Positions 46,201 through 56,410 of a DNA stretch of 64,000 bases are shown one piece after another (the stretch's first letter is position 1; each line of letters begins with the position of its first letter). The position numbers were made by a program, and so were the translations under genes. The DNA lies in NCBI GenBank assembly GCA_021613535.1, contig CP075494.1:16802001-16866000 (forward strand), in the 5' to 3' direction. This stretch comes from Adineta vaga. Its lineage: Eukaryota; Rotifera. The notes beneath the pieces were generated by a model. It worked only from the letters and a program-made list of their open reading frames with translations. It had not been told where the DNA came from and did not search any database.

Positions 46201-48471
46201 CGCTCCCCACCCCCACCCCCTGATAACCATTCTAACCCCATGTCGACCTTTCCTGGGACCTAAGGAAGCATCGTAGAAAGTTTGGTAATCGTGGCTATTA
46301 CAGCGACTGAATGCATAGCGAACAGACAGATAGATAGATAGTCCTGCTTTTCTCTTTCGATGGAGAGAAACTATTATCATTGTGTTCGAAAATCGAACTT
46401 ATTTGATACATTCTATCTAAAATAGTCAATACCATTTTGAGCAAATAATTTTATTAGTAGAAAAATATTTTTTCCTATATACTTAGGTTCATTTATGATT
46501 ATTCTTCTTTTCCATACATTAAATACTGAAAATGTTACTATAATTGAACGAAATCCATCATTCGATACTTATAAAAATTTAGAAGTCTTATACAAAGATA
46601 CATTAAAATGTCCTTGTTCTACGAGGATAATTCCTTTTGAAAAATTCCTTGAATTTTCTCCGGTTATGCATCAAGTGTGTCAAAGTAACTTCGTCAGTGA
46701 ACTTTGGATATCAAAAATGAAAGGATTCATAACTAGACCTGGACTCCGTGATTGGTATAATTATGCTCCATCTTACTTTCAATTGTTAACTGATTTGTGT
46801 CGAATGGCTAACAAAACGGTTGAAGATGCAATAAGTCGATTGCGTCTAAAACAATTTGCTGTTTCTAATGTGCCAACTGAAACTACTTTTACCTTACAAA
46901 TAAACGATATATTGGATCAATTTATTCTGTCGACGATGAAATCATTTCAAGTATTTATCAACACAACACGTCTTTTTATTCAAGTTGATCAACCGTATAT
47001 GAAATGGGCACTATCTACTAATAGTGATCTCGTGGATACAAATCTAATCGTTGGATATTCTCGAGAAAATGAAATAAACAATAAAACATCATTAAAAGTA
47101 TGTATTCATCTAAATCTTACTTAAACTCCCAAATAAGAACGAACTATCGTTAAATGAGAGGTTTTTCTTCATATTGTAGCTTGAATTCGAGTTGATTGAA
47201 ATACATGATCTAAAATCATCCTTAGGTAAATGTATTTGTGGAACAAATTCTCATTGCCAACGTGGTTATGATTTTTATAATTCAGGTAACTAAAGTTAGC
47301 ACCATGTTCGAGTATTTTTTGTCCAGACTCGCCTTTGAATTTGTGCTAACTTTGGAAAAGGTTGTGTTCGATGCAGAATTTAATTCTCTATCGAATGATG
47401 TTAATTTCGAGGGGGGAGGTTGTCGGGAAAAAAATCGTCACACCCACACATCTACATCAGTGTTGCCAGATCTTCTGGATTTTTTCCGGGTTTCGGATTT
47501 TGACAATTTTTATTGAATTAAGTTTTGTTTATTCGTAAATATTTTTATTTGGTAGCAACTGAGAGTGGAATCTGTAATCTATCGTTTCTTATATATTTAA
47601 TTGATTATATTTTGATTTTCTGTTTTTATATTAAAATATTTTTTTTCAAATAATAAATGACATAATTGTGAACAAGATTTAGAGAAATTCAGGTTAGTCG
47701 ATAAAAATCAACTGTTACAAACCGTTCCGGATTTTAACATTGAAATTCCGGTTTTCTCGGTATAATATCTGGCAACACTGATCCATGTCCTTACCCACAC
47801 CCTCAACGATTTTTTTCCCGACAACTCCCCTCGAAACTAACAACATTCGATAGAGAATTAAATTCTGATTCCAACACAAACATTTTTAAAATCAATGCAA
47901 GTCATGTAGCGAATATGATGCTAACTTTTCTAATGTTATAGAATCTTTCTTACAATCAATATTTTTCAATGATCATTATCCGCTTAACATATCAGGCTTG
48001 GTGCAAAGATGTTCTATACTTGATTCTCTTCTCTTTTCGACACTTGAATGCTTTTACATTAATTCCGATTGTTTAACGGTTTTATTAAAAATTTACTACT
48101 CGATTGATAGAGACAACTATAAATTACCAATTCAACCTCTTTTATATAATTCAACAATTAGTCGTTTTCGACCTGATACATTAATAATATCAATTGCTGA
48201 AAAATTAATGATCGAACAATGGAATCCATTTTCTACCTATGAAAATTTTTATCAATTATGTGAACCGGAATACTGTACTTATTTAAAACGAACTCGTACC
48301 AAAGATACTCTTGAAGTAATCATAGCATTAATATCGATAATCGGTGGTCTTACTGTTTCACTTCGGATAATTGCACTTTATCTAGTCAAAATAATAGTAT
48401 TTTTAAGCGGAATCATTACGAAAAAACAACCAAGACCAAAAGCAAAATCCAATGAGAATGGTAAGTTTTAA
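43286..48471 (+). CDS. two-TM cysteine-family membrane protein, paralogue B (4-5 exons)
   Basis: Exons: about 43286-43451, 46487-47097, 47180-47285 and 47942-48460 or 48471. Exon 1 ends in TM1 (RVYIILFIG) with a GTATGA donor. Exon 2 restarts SFMIILLFHTLN and holds KCPCSTRIIPFEKF and MHQVCQSNFVSELW. Exon 3 has CICGTNSHCQRGYDFY. Exon 4 has QRCSILDSLLFSTLECFY, CEPEYCTY and TM2 (VIIALISIIGGLTVSLRII). All phases match. A GTAAGT at 48461 with AG at 48648 could add a fifth exon ending at 48722. There is no in-frame ATG before TM1, so the start is missing, lies in an unseen exon, or is changed. Intron 1 (3,035 bp) and intron 3 (656 bp) are filled with repeats. Function is unknown. Confidence 0.65.
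43478..46350. repeat. degenerate repeat array filling intron 1 of gene B
   Basis: About four copies of a unit of 700-850 bp follow each other. Each shares a TAGCGGAGATACCCGCTG-like start (44159, 45008), a block with CCCCATGTCGACCTTCC and GCATTGTGGAAAGTTTGG, then CTGAATGCATAGCGAACAGA with a CAGACAAACTTTCTTC end and TA-rich junction (near 44150, 45000, 45735, 46330). CCCTGGGTGAAATTTCACCC palindromes recur. Telomere-like tracts lie inside at 44631-44643 and 45535-45554. No ORF is supported. It resembles a tandemly inserted, non-coding transposon family that I cannot classify. Confidence 0.65.
44341..44476. repeat. 36-bp minisatellite, nearly 4 units
   Basis: TGTCCC begins at 44341, 44377, 44413 and 44449, an exact 36-bp step, with unit text of the form TGTCCCRYTGCAACTCCAGT then CCCATTCTACACCCAC. 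It lies within the degenerate repeat array. A similar single unit appears near 45367. Confidence 0.85.
47292..47928. mobile_element. foldback element with telomere-like centre, interrupted by a second MITE (intron 3 of gene B)
   Basis: The left end AAAGTTAGCACCATGTTCG and the right end CGAATATGATGCTAACTTT are inverted repeats. Long inner arms (AGAATTTAATTCTCTATCGA... to ...GTCGGGAAAAAAATCGT and their complement at about 47806-47869) enclose CACACCCACAC and ACCCACACCCTCA. A separate element has inserted in that centre. The exon boundaries (donor 47286, acceptor 47941) lie just outside, so the element fills nearly the whole intron. Confidence 0.7.
47458..47780. mobile_element. CAGTGTTGCCAGAT-type MITE (hAT-like), nested, 323 bp
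   Basis: The ends CAGTGTTGCCAGAT and ATCTGGCAACACTG are inverted repeats. The flanking 8-mers ATCTACAT and ATCCATGT agree at five positions, suggesting a decayed 8-bp duplication. It has no coding capacity. It split the telomere-like centre of the surrounding foldback element, so it is the younger insertion. Confidence 0.7.
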
Positions 48472-48722
48472 TATAATTGTAACGGAAAAGTTTTGTAGTA
48501 TATTTGAATATTTGAAAATGTGAAAAAATGAAAGAGTTTTCGGTGTTCAAACAGGTCCGAAATTGAAATCTTTCTTAATATAATATCAAAATCAACTACT
48601 ACAAGAAAACGAATAATAATTCATTTTTATATGCCCATTTTTCTTCAGGTTTGGTCTCTATTCCGTCTTCGATTCCTTTTTTTATCAATTCAGAATTTTT
48701 CTTCTCTTCAATTCAGACATGA

Positions 48723-49670
48723 TCAAGTCACAAATTAATTTCAAAACTCTCTATGTATATGCAAGTGTTTTATGTATCTCGGTTTTAATTCCGAGCATAA
48801 TGTATTGAAAATTTCAGATTAAGAGTGACAGATACACTTAGAAAAAGGAATTGATATCAAAGAGTCATAAGTTAAACGGTAGCGGAGCTCGGATTTGAGA
48901 TATAGGTAGGACTCTGTCTCACAACTGTTTCACTCGATCCTGGGAACTAATGATTTTAGCCTACCAGAAGTGTCAGTTAGATGTCAAAGCGTGATGTTGT
49001 TACAGAGAACTTCTCTAAAAAGTCAAAAGGAAGACCAAAAAAACGTTGTGCTCCGCTTCTGCGTTGGTACCGATCCATAGAAAAGCGGATTTCTCAAATT
49101 ATTTATGTGAGGGTGCGGCCAACTAGCCTTCTTGGCTCCGCCATTAAATTCAAGTCCATTTTTTACTAGAGTTGAGTCAAATCGAATGACTTGTGACTTG
49201 ACTTGAATTATAACTTCGACTTGAAGATTTTTAGATGTGCTCTAACTTGACTTGACTTGGGTCAGAAAGCCGATGGCTTGCCCACGTCTGCTCAGTACAA
49301 TAATATTTTAATTAAAAACTAAAGAATTCAATTTTATTTCGAAAATAGATTTCATAGTCGTTAAAAGAATACTACAGATTTTAAACAGAATACATATTTA
49401 ATATTTCTAACATCCAAATTTGGACTAATCCAAACGAGAGTAGATCGTATCTCATAATATTGTACATTGTCGAAAACAATACCATCGATTTTCATCAAAT
49501 TAAACGTTATTCAATATCTGATATTTATTCGGCCCATCCAAACTGAGATTTTAGAATGATCTAAAAAATATAACAAACATTTTTTAAATCTGTTTACATT
49601 TCATTGAGTGTTTAAACAAAGATTCATTTTTATATTTACAGTTCATCAAAAGTTTTTCGATCGATTAGTA
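48723..49670. other. intergenic between genes B and C
   Basis: No gene is supported. A patch at about 49170-49265 repeats ACTTGACTTG and GACTTG motifs around a TAGAGTTGAGTCAAATCGA start and may be one end of a hAT-like MITE whose other end I cannot find. Confidence 0.4.
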
Positions 49671-52417
49671 ATGATTACAAGAAATCTAATTATACTTTTG
49701 TACACTCAGTTGATCAGTTTAAACATATTCTCTCTACGAGATTTTGATAGTCGCATTGATCGAATAACTGTCAAACGTCTTGGTCAATGGTCAACTCGTT
49801 TATACATTATTTTATTCATTACTAGTCTTGTAATTCTCACTCTTTATACTATTATTCGACCTGAATCTCAAACAAAGATGTTTGAAAAACCATCTATTGA
49901 TCATTATAATCATTTAATCCAAAAATATGGAAATCACCTGAAATGTTTTTGTTCATCTATTGCATTAAAACACAATGAATTTGTTATTCTTAAACCTCAA
50001 TTTCATCAAGTATAGAAAAATGATTTCAGAATATAAATATTATTTTTATTTTACATAGATTTGTTCAAGTCCATTTGCTTCAGATCAATGGCGAACAAAT
50101 GTAACATCTGGTCTTGTTAATAATCTTTTATCTTACCCACTAAAAGATTATCGTCGTTTTCTTTCAGCTCACTTACAGTTTCTTCATGGACTTTGTGAAC
50201 TTTCTTTTGAATCAATTAATAATTCTGTTCATCAATTTCATACTTCATTATTCATTACTACTCAACTTCTATCTGAAATTGAATTAGATCAACGTCTTAA
50301 TTCTACAATTGAACAAATTCAGTCAAATACCCTACAAACATTAACTCAATTTCTATTTTTAATCCGTAAAATAAACCATGCAGATGGTGTTATATCGACA
50401 TACGGAACAAATTATGAATATATTATTCCTTGGGATAAATTCGATGGAGTTTATGCACCTACTAAAGCCAGAACTTATGATAATTGTTCTTGTGATTTAG
50501 ATTTAAATTGTACAAGTCAAGCAATCTTTTATTCAAGATCTGAAAAAATTCCAATTAAAGGTTTAAAAATAGGATGTACACCAAGTGAATCATTTCTTTC
50601 TTCAACTCTTGAATGTTTTTATGATCAATTATGTCTTAATCTTATCGAAAAATATACAAATACTAATACTAATTCTTCTATCTCTCTTTCAATAACGATG
50701 AGTAATTTCTCAATCAATAGAACAATATTAGAATTAATCAATCATCTATTCATTGAAGAACTTATACCAACAATCAATTATTCAGTTTATTTCAACCATT
50801 GTAAACCATCATTTTGTTCATATAAATACATTCAAAAATTCAATCCATTATATGTTATAACTCTTATTATTGCACTTCAAGGTGGTTTAAGTATTTTTCT
50901 CAAATGGATCTCTCCTAATACAATACAGATTACTATGAATATTTATTATTATTATCAAAAACAGCGAACAAGAAATATTGTTCAACCTTCTTCATCTAAT
51001 GAGATGATATCTACTATATCTGTTAACATATCCGTTGACAATACTATTACAAACTCAGAATCAATCTCAAGAAATGTATCAACTCAATGTACTTTCAAAA
51101 TCATCATCATCATATTTATATTGATGATATTTGTCATAACATCTCTTGTTTTGTTCTCTATCTATTTTCCTCAACAAGATAAAGATCAAATATCACCGAT
51201 GATCAATGTCACAATAGAGACAAACTCATCATTAACTATAATCGAATCAAGTTAGTAGTTATTCATTTTCTTTGTATTTATAATTATAAGAATTTTATTG
51301 TCATTCATTGTTTCTTTCAGTATGTGAAATGAAATTTGAAATAATACGTAGAAATATTAGTGATACTAAACCAATATCACCTGTTATTGCTGATTTTAAC
51401 AACGATCATCAACTCGATCTTGTATTTTACTGTGTCCGAAAAAAACATTTCTATATGTTACTTAGCAGTGGTAGAGGAACTTTTCAACAAGCACTATTTT
51501 TTCCTTTTGAAAACATTGATCTATCGATTAAAATTGTTGCTGCTGATTTCAACAATGATCATCAAGTCGATCTTGCATTTACTAATTCTAATAAAAAATG
51601 GATACATATTTTATTGGGATATGGAAATGGATCTTTTCAACTACTAGAGACCGTACTACCTTTGATCCATGACACGCCCATTAGTATCACTGTGACTGAT
51701 TTCAATAATGATGATTATATTGATATTCTCGTATTATCTAAAATTGATGAGAAAATTACGTTTTTTTTTGGACTGGGTAATGGAACATTTTCTCGACATA
51801 AATTCGTGGGTAAAAGTCTGCATAACTCATTTTTAAAATTTATTGACACTGCTGATTTTAACCGTGATGGTTATAAAGATATTTTAGTCTGGGATCATTT
51901 TCGCCATCGTATTGATCTAGTTATTGGAAGTGGCACTGAATTTCATGGTAGAGCAATGAAAGACATGGTTGAACTTATTTGGATGAGTGACATTGTTGTT
52001 GCAGACTTTAATCATGATACTTGGCCAGATTTGGCTATCTCTTCTATAGATTCAAGTGATATCCGTTTGCTATCTGGATATGGAACTGGTTGTTGTCACA
52101 TATATAAAACATTTGAAATTAAAAAAACTATGAATCTATTTAAACTCGCAACTGCTGATTTTAATTGTGATGATGTTTTGGATATTGTTTTTAGTGAATC
52201 TAATCCATTTCGAATACAAACACTTGTTGGATCAAGATCTGGCAATTATCATTTAGAAGAAGTATTGACAGAGGAATCGAATAGTACTTATATTTGGATC
52301 GATGTTGGTGATTTGAATGGAGATAATTATCCAGATATAATTGCTTTCGATCAATCATTTGGCTTTATCTTTATTCTGTTAAATACTAACAAATGTTGTT
52401 TATATAAATATCGATAG
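49671..52417 (+). CDS. paralogue C: two-TM cysteine-family protein fused to seven FG-GAP repeats (3 exons)
   Basis: Exons: 49671-50009, 50059-51250 and 51321-52417, with introns of 49 and 70 nt, joining in frame to about 875 aa. Exon 1: FSLRDFDSRIDRITVKRLGQ and TM1 (LYIILFITSLVILTLYTII), then CFCSSIALKHNEF. Exon 2: ICSSPFASDQW, NCSCDLDLNC, GCTPSESFLSSTLECFYDQL, CKPSFCSYKY, TM2 (YVITLIIALQGGLSIFLKWI) and a third helix (IIIIIFILMIFVITSLVLFS). Exon 3: seven FG-GAP/VCBS units with calcium-type loops (DFNNDHQLDL, DFNNDDYIDI, DFNRDGYKDI, DLNGDNYPDI). The propeller is predicted to be outside the cell, but the topology needs testing. An upstream in-frame ATG at 49608 exists but sits before an acceptor-like TATATTTACAG. 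Exon 1 is not split after TM1, unlike A and B. Confidence 0.8.
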
Positions 52418-52826
52418 ATAGAATGAAAATTTCTTTTACAAAACAAAAACATTTTTTAAACACATATCAAAAGCTTTGTAATTCATCTTTTTTAAAACTG
52501 ATTTCTATGTTGTTTTATCTCATCAAAGTATTATTGTCTACTCACATTTCTAGTTAGCACCATCAATACAGACAATTTAATGAGTTCGTTTCAGGATTCT
52601 AAAAAAGTTAAAAAATCTTTTTGTTTTTCTTTTTACAAATATCTTATATAGATTAATAACATTTGTTGAATCATTCATTGGCTTTTTTCCTCATATGTTA
52701 ATGTCGATTTCAATGTTTTTTTTCCTTCATTCTTCGATTCATGGGAATTACGACACAAATAATACTTTCATATGTACATATATTTATTGTTGAAACTGGA
52801 AAAAAATCAAATTTGCTAAATATGAT
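52418..52826. other. 3' flank of gene C
   Basis: AT-rich. It probably includes the 3' UTR. No gene is seen. Confidence 0.4.
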
Positions 52827-53060
52827 CCATTTGTTCCCTCGACTGAAAAGAGGGTGATACGGAAAAAAGTGGGCAAAAAAACGAAAAGGCGTTTGTGTGT
52901 GTGTGTGTGTGTATGTCTGTCGCAGGTCAAAGGTCAAGTATATAAACCATCATGGAAGACCTCAAGTCCTATATAGTGGGGGTACCCATGGGTCCTCAAG
53001 TCCTATACACTACAGGGGTACCCCTTAGTATAGGACTTGAGGACCTATGAGTACTCCCAC
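52827..53060 (+). repeat. dispersed repeat (TTCCCTCGACTGAAAGG family), long copy with GT microsatellite
   Basis: This is the fullest copy: TTGTTCCCTCGACTGAAAAG, a GTGGGCAAAAAAACGAAAA block, a short (GT)n run at about 52893-52912, TCTGTCGCAGGTCAAAGGTC, then alternating TCAAGTCCTATA/TATAGGACTTGAGG blocks that fold back on each other. An inverted relative lies at 42155-42325. Confidence 0.7.
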
Positions 53061-53212
53061 TATATAGGACTTGGGGACTCAAGAGGAACCCAATGGTTTA
53101 GGACTTCATTATAAACTTCAGATCGGTTTAGTTCAGTTCGTGAACTGAACGGTTAAGATCAGTTCTTCAGGCGGTTTGAACCGGTTTGTGAACTGAACTG
53201 TGTGTACCCCTA
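53061..53212. repeat. GTTCAGTTCGTGAACTGAAC-type hAT MITE remnant
   Basis: GGTTTAGTTCAGTTCGTGAA and GGTTTGTGAACTGAACTGTG, followed by a GTGTACCCCTA end, resemble the right half of the hAT MITE at 41556-41893. The left end and target duplication are not found. Confidence 0.45.
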
Positions 53213-53347
53213 ATAGGTAACCAACTGTTTCCTCTTGAGAATAGTGAAGTAACAGCTCTGTGAGCTCGGATTGGCCCAAAAATGGACCAATAGAATTTCA
53301 GCACACATTTTCTTTACTATTTCGAAGGGAAAACCCTTGGTTACCTA
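53213..53347. mobile_element. short MITE with TAGGTAACCAA ends, 135 bp
   Basis: TAGGTAACCAACTGTTTCC at the left and GGGAAAACCCTTGGTTACCTA-like sequence at the right are inverted. A second left end (AGGTAACCAAGGG) occurs at 53391 without a partner. It has no coding capacity, and the superfamily is unclear. Confidence 0.6.
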
Positions 53348-53454
53348 TACTAGAATGAAAGATCGTACCCGATTACCATATGGTTGGTACAGGTAACCAA
53401 GGGATTCTCCTTGAGAATAGCGAAGGAAATGGCCAAATGAATGTTGAAATCCCA

Positions 53455-53590
53455 TTGGTCCGTTTGTTCCCTCGACTGAAAGGAGGGTGCTGTGGGGGAA
53501 AAGTGGGGCCAAAAAGTGAAATTCGCTTGTATATTTCTCTCGAGTCAAAGGTCAGAGGTCAAAAAAACATTTTCTTCGGAAATGTCAAAA
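53455..53590 (+). repeat. dispersed repeat (TTCCCTCGACTGAAAGG family), partial copy
   Basis: CGTTTGTTCCCTCGACTGAA, then GGAGGGTGCTGTGGGGGAAA and GAGTCAAAGGTCAGAGGTCA match the family in order but diverge in the second half. Confidence 0.6.
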
Positions 53591-54388
53591 TTCAACGAAA
53601 TCTTAATTCCCTCTACTGAAAGGAGCGTATGTACGAAAGTTAGTTAATGTTCGTTCAACCAATCATAGCATTAGGATGTATTGTATCATTATAGTGACAA
53701 CAATAGACATCCACAAAACTAAATAAAAGGCTTTTGGGGTCGAGGAACACGAATCTGGTGTCGTTTTCTCAAAGTTATACAAACTAGTGGCTTCTGAATG
53801 ACTTAGAATACAATACATTCGAGGAAAATTTCGAAACCACTAAAAGACTTTTCTATCTCTGTCGTTATATCATATGAAGATTGCGGTGAACGATATTTTG
53901 AAGAGTGAGGAAAGAATGTACTGATCAATACTCTGATTTGAACAGAAAAAAATATTTGAATTATCTGTTTATGGCGAAATGTTTCAAATCAGTTCAATTG
54001 TTAATGAGTGAATAATTCCACAAGTGGCGTACGTCGAGGGGCGCGTTCGGGCGTCCCACGTAGCAATAGTTTTATACGGCCCTACTGATCTTGAAATGTA
54101 GGCACCTTGTGAACACTGACAGCAGACTCGTGTGTTTCAATTCCAGTAACCTTTCGGTAAAGTTATATCGGAAGGATGAGATGCCTTCAGGTTTTAATAT
54201 CTTGTCCTCAAATGTTCTTTTGATTCTACAAGCATACAAGTAAGCAGACAAAATATATTTGTCAGATCCTTCCTTTTCGAAAGGAAGAATAAATTAATTG
54301 ATGAACGAAATACAAACAGGAATAGACGGACAAGTGCAAGTATTGTCGCTCGAACAATCACTCATTATCTGGTAAAACGTGGGAACGG
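53591..54388. other. intergenic
   Basis: No coding sequence or structured RNA is recognised. Confidence 0.35.
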
Positions 54389-54432
54389 CTAGCTGTGAGT
54401 GGCCGACCGGAGGGAGGCCGACGAACGACTAG
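54389..54432 (+). ncRNA. recurrent hairpin motif, copy 1
   Basis: CTAGCTGTGAGTGGCCGACC, GGAGGGAGGCC, GACGAACGACTAG. The outer CTAG/CTAG and inner GGCC/GGCC helices flank an internal loop TGTGAGT opposite GACGAACGA. It shares its internal-loop wording with three other copies. RNA or ribozyme identity is inference. Confidence 0.4.
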
Positions 54433-54974
54433 ATGTCGATATACTAGTTTTATCAAGTGCTCAATAAATGTGAATTGAGATCTTTTGAAAAAGAGCCACA
54501 TAGTCTAGTACACGAGCGAAAACAAAGTCTTCTTCGTCGTTCAACCTGTAGCAAAATGTATTTGCCAAGAAGATCATGGATGTGAATGTGGAATTTTAAG
54601 CTAGCAGTCGACTTAGAGAAATTAGAGATATGTTTGTCTTTTCTTGAAATTTTTAGGAATTAGCTTATAAAGTAATAGTGCGCTGCGCTGACTAGAATTT
54701 GAATGTGAAAGTATGCTATTTTCTGAGTAGCAATCTTCTGCAACAGAGACATTGGGGAACATGCATTCTTAAATGAAAAGTGTCTTGAAGTTTCTTTGCG
54801 AGAAGGATAGCGAATCTGTAAAATGAGCACTACTTGTGAATTATACCAATTTAGAAATTACTTCTCTTTCATCAGTTTCTTGAAATTCTCTCGTAAAGTC
54901 GAAGCGAAATATATTTGCTGGTTTGAAAATCGGAGTGGTAGTGAACGGTAGGCTACAGTTAAACATAGGGACGT
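54433..54974. other. region between hairpin copies 1 and 2
   Basis: No ORF is supported. The segment just after each of copies 1-3 contains GTGAATTGA or GTGAGTGTGAATCGA-like wording within 80 nt, suggesting that a longer unit has been duplicated. Confidence 0.35.
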
Positions 54975-55018
54975 CTAGCCGTGAGTGGCTGATTGGAGGG
55001 AGGTCGACGAACGACTAG
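54975..55018 (+). ncRNA. recurrent hairpin motif, copy 2
   Basis: CTAGCCGTGAGTGGCTGATT, GGAGGGAGGTC, GACGAACGACTAG. Relative to copy 1 the inner helix changes from GGCC/GGCC to GGCT/GGTC, which still pairs through G-U wobbles, while the loop sequences are kept. Confidence 0.4.
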
Positions 55019-55827
55019 ACATTACAATGCGACGATAGTAGTGAGTAAATTGTGTAGCAGTAAAAACTTTGAAGAAGCGACTGGCTCAGCCATTTCAAAA
55101 ATAAAAACGAGTTTGTGTTTCATCTTAAGGCTGATGATCTACAATATCATAGTCTTTCAGTACGATGCGACCGTCAGCACGTTGCATTATTTATCTGTGA
55201 ATAAAGACAGAAACGACTAGATGTTTATTCTGCAAACTAGTTCGGAATCATAGTGATTTGTAAAGAACTTAGAAAACTCTACACGTTTGGCAAAAAAAGT
55301 TCAAAGAATATTAATATGAGAGTAAAAATGGATGATATTAATTGTTTAAAGCAAAAGGTGAGTCTAAAAACATTTGTGTAAAACAAAAAACGTGTCATAA
55401 AAAATCAAAAATAATTTCGTGTACTTAATGAAAAGACTCTGTCAGGAAGAAAAACTATGTCAGAATGCCTCTTAAGTCGAATGAAACGTTGGAAGGATTT
55501 TACAGTTTGGATCAAATTCGAAACCTTTGTAAAGCTTCATGAGAAAAGTAAGAAGCCTTCACAAAGGGTAAGTGAACTTTCAGCCAGCCTGATAAAAGCG
55601 TCTGAGGTTATTAATAGAGGTTCCAAAGATTTTCAATTTCATTGGAAAAATGATTGGATGCGAAAACCATTTTTGTTTTCGATATGAGGTATGGTAGATA
55701 ATGCGAGATAATATATTAGAGGTGTTATATGTGGAAATAAAAATGCTATGAATGGTCTCGTCTTTTGTAAGGATCAAACTGATTCTTTGAAAGATGGTAG
55801 AGTTGTAAATAGTTTATACAGAATCAA
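55019..55827. other. region between hairpin copies 2 and 3
   Basis: A short ORF at 55457-55687 (MSECLLSRMKRWKDFTVWIK) has no recognisable domain. I do not claim it as a gene. Confidence 0.3.
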
Positions 55828-55871
55828 CTAGTCGTGAGTGGCCGACAGGAGGGAGGCCGACGAACGACTAG
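55828..55871 (+). ncRNA. recurrent hairpin motif, copy 3
   Basis: CTAGTCGTGAGTGGCCGACA, GGAGGGAGGCC, GACGAACGACTAG. This copy has a fully paired outer helix CTAGTCGT/ACGACTAG if the internal loop is closed. Confidence 0.4.
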
Positions 55872-56242
55872 ATTTTCAGCTGTAGATCTTCTTAGGAAAA
55901 AATACAGTGAGTGTGAATCGAAGCCTTTTATGAAAATTTCGTGTAATTCGCAAACAGATTGATATGCATAGTTTTATAAAAGTCAATATAATAAGTAACT
56001 AGACCTTTCAGCACTTCAAGTGCCATCGTCAGTAAGTGCGAATTGAAAAATGAACTTAGAGTTGAGTATCACTGATTTGACAAGTAACAAATACCCAACG
56101 TTAGATCCACTTGATTTGTGTCTATTTAACTATGTTGATGATAATATAATGGTAAGACTATGCATATCAATATCAATTTGTGTGTCAATTCAACAAAATC
56201 TATTGTCAATATTATTATTCGTGTAATTCGGTTCATACTTAA
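55872..56242. other. intergenic
   Basis: No gene is recognised. Confidence 0.35.
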
Positions 56243-56406
56243 CCCTTTCCGGCCGGCTACTAGAAGACAACAAGCAAAACGTTTTCTTTCTATATATTCT
56301 TTGTTGCTTAGCTATAGAGATCAATTTTTTACGGCCGAGTTTTTTTAAAATTCCCTACCCCCTACGGCAAAATTGTTGCCGTTTGGCAACACTCGGCCGG
56401 AAAGGG
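56243..56406. mobile_element. piggyBac-like MITE, 164 bp
   Basis: The ends CCCTTTCCGGCCGGC and CGGCCGGAAAGGG are inverted repeats flanked on both sides by TTAA (56239-56242 and 56407-56410). CCC-starting ends and a TTAA duplication define the piggyBac superfamily. There is no transposase inside. A second internal palindrome ACGGCAAAATTGTTGCCGT lies near the right end. Confidence 0.85.
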
Positions 56407-56410
56407 TTAA

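Noticed and set aside
48981-49169. Short plus-strand ORF between genes B and C
   Set aside because: 62 codons, no domain, no splice context and no family similarity that I can see.
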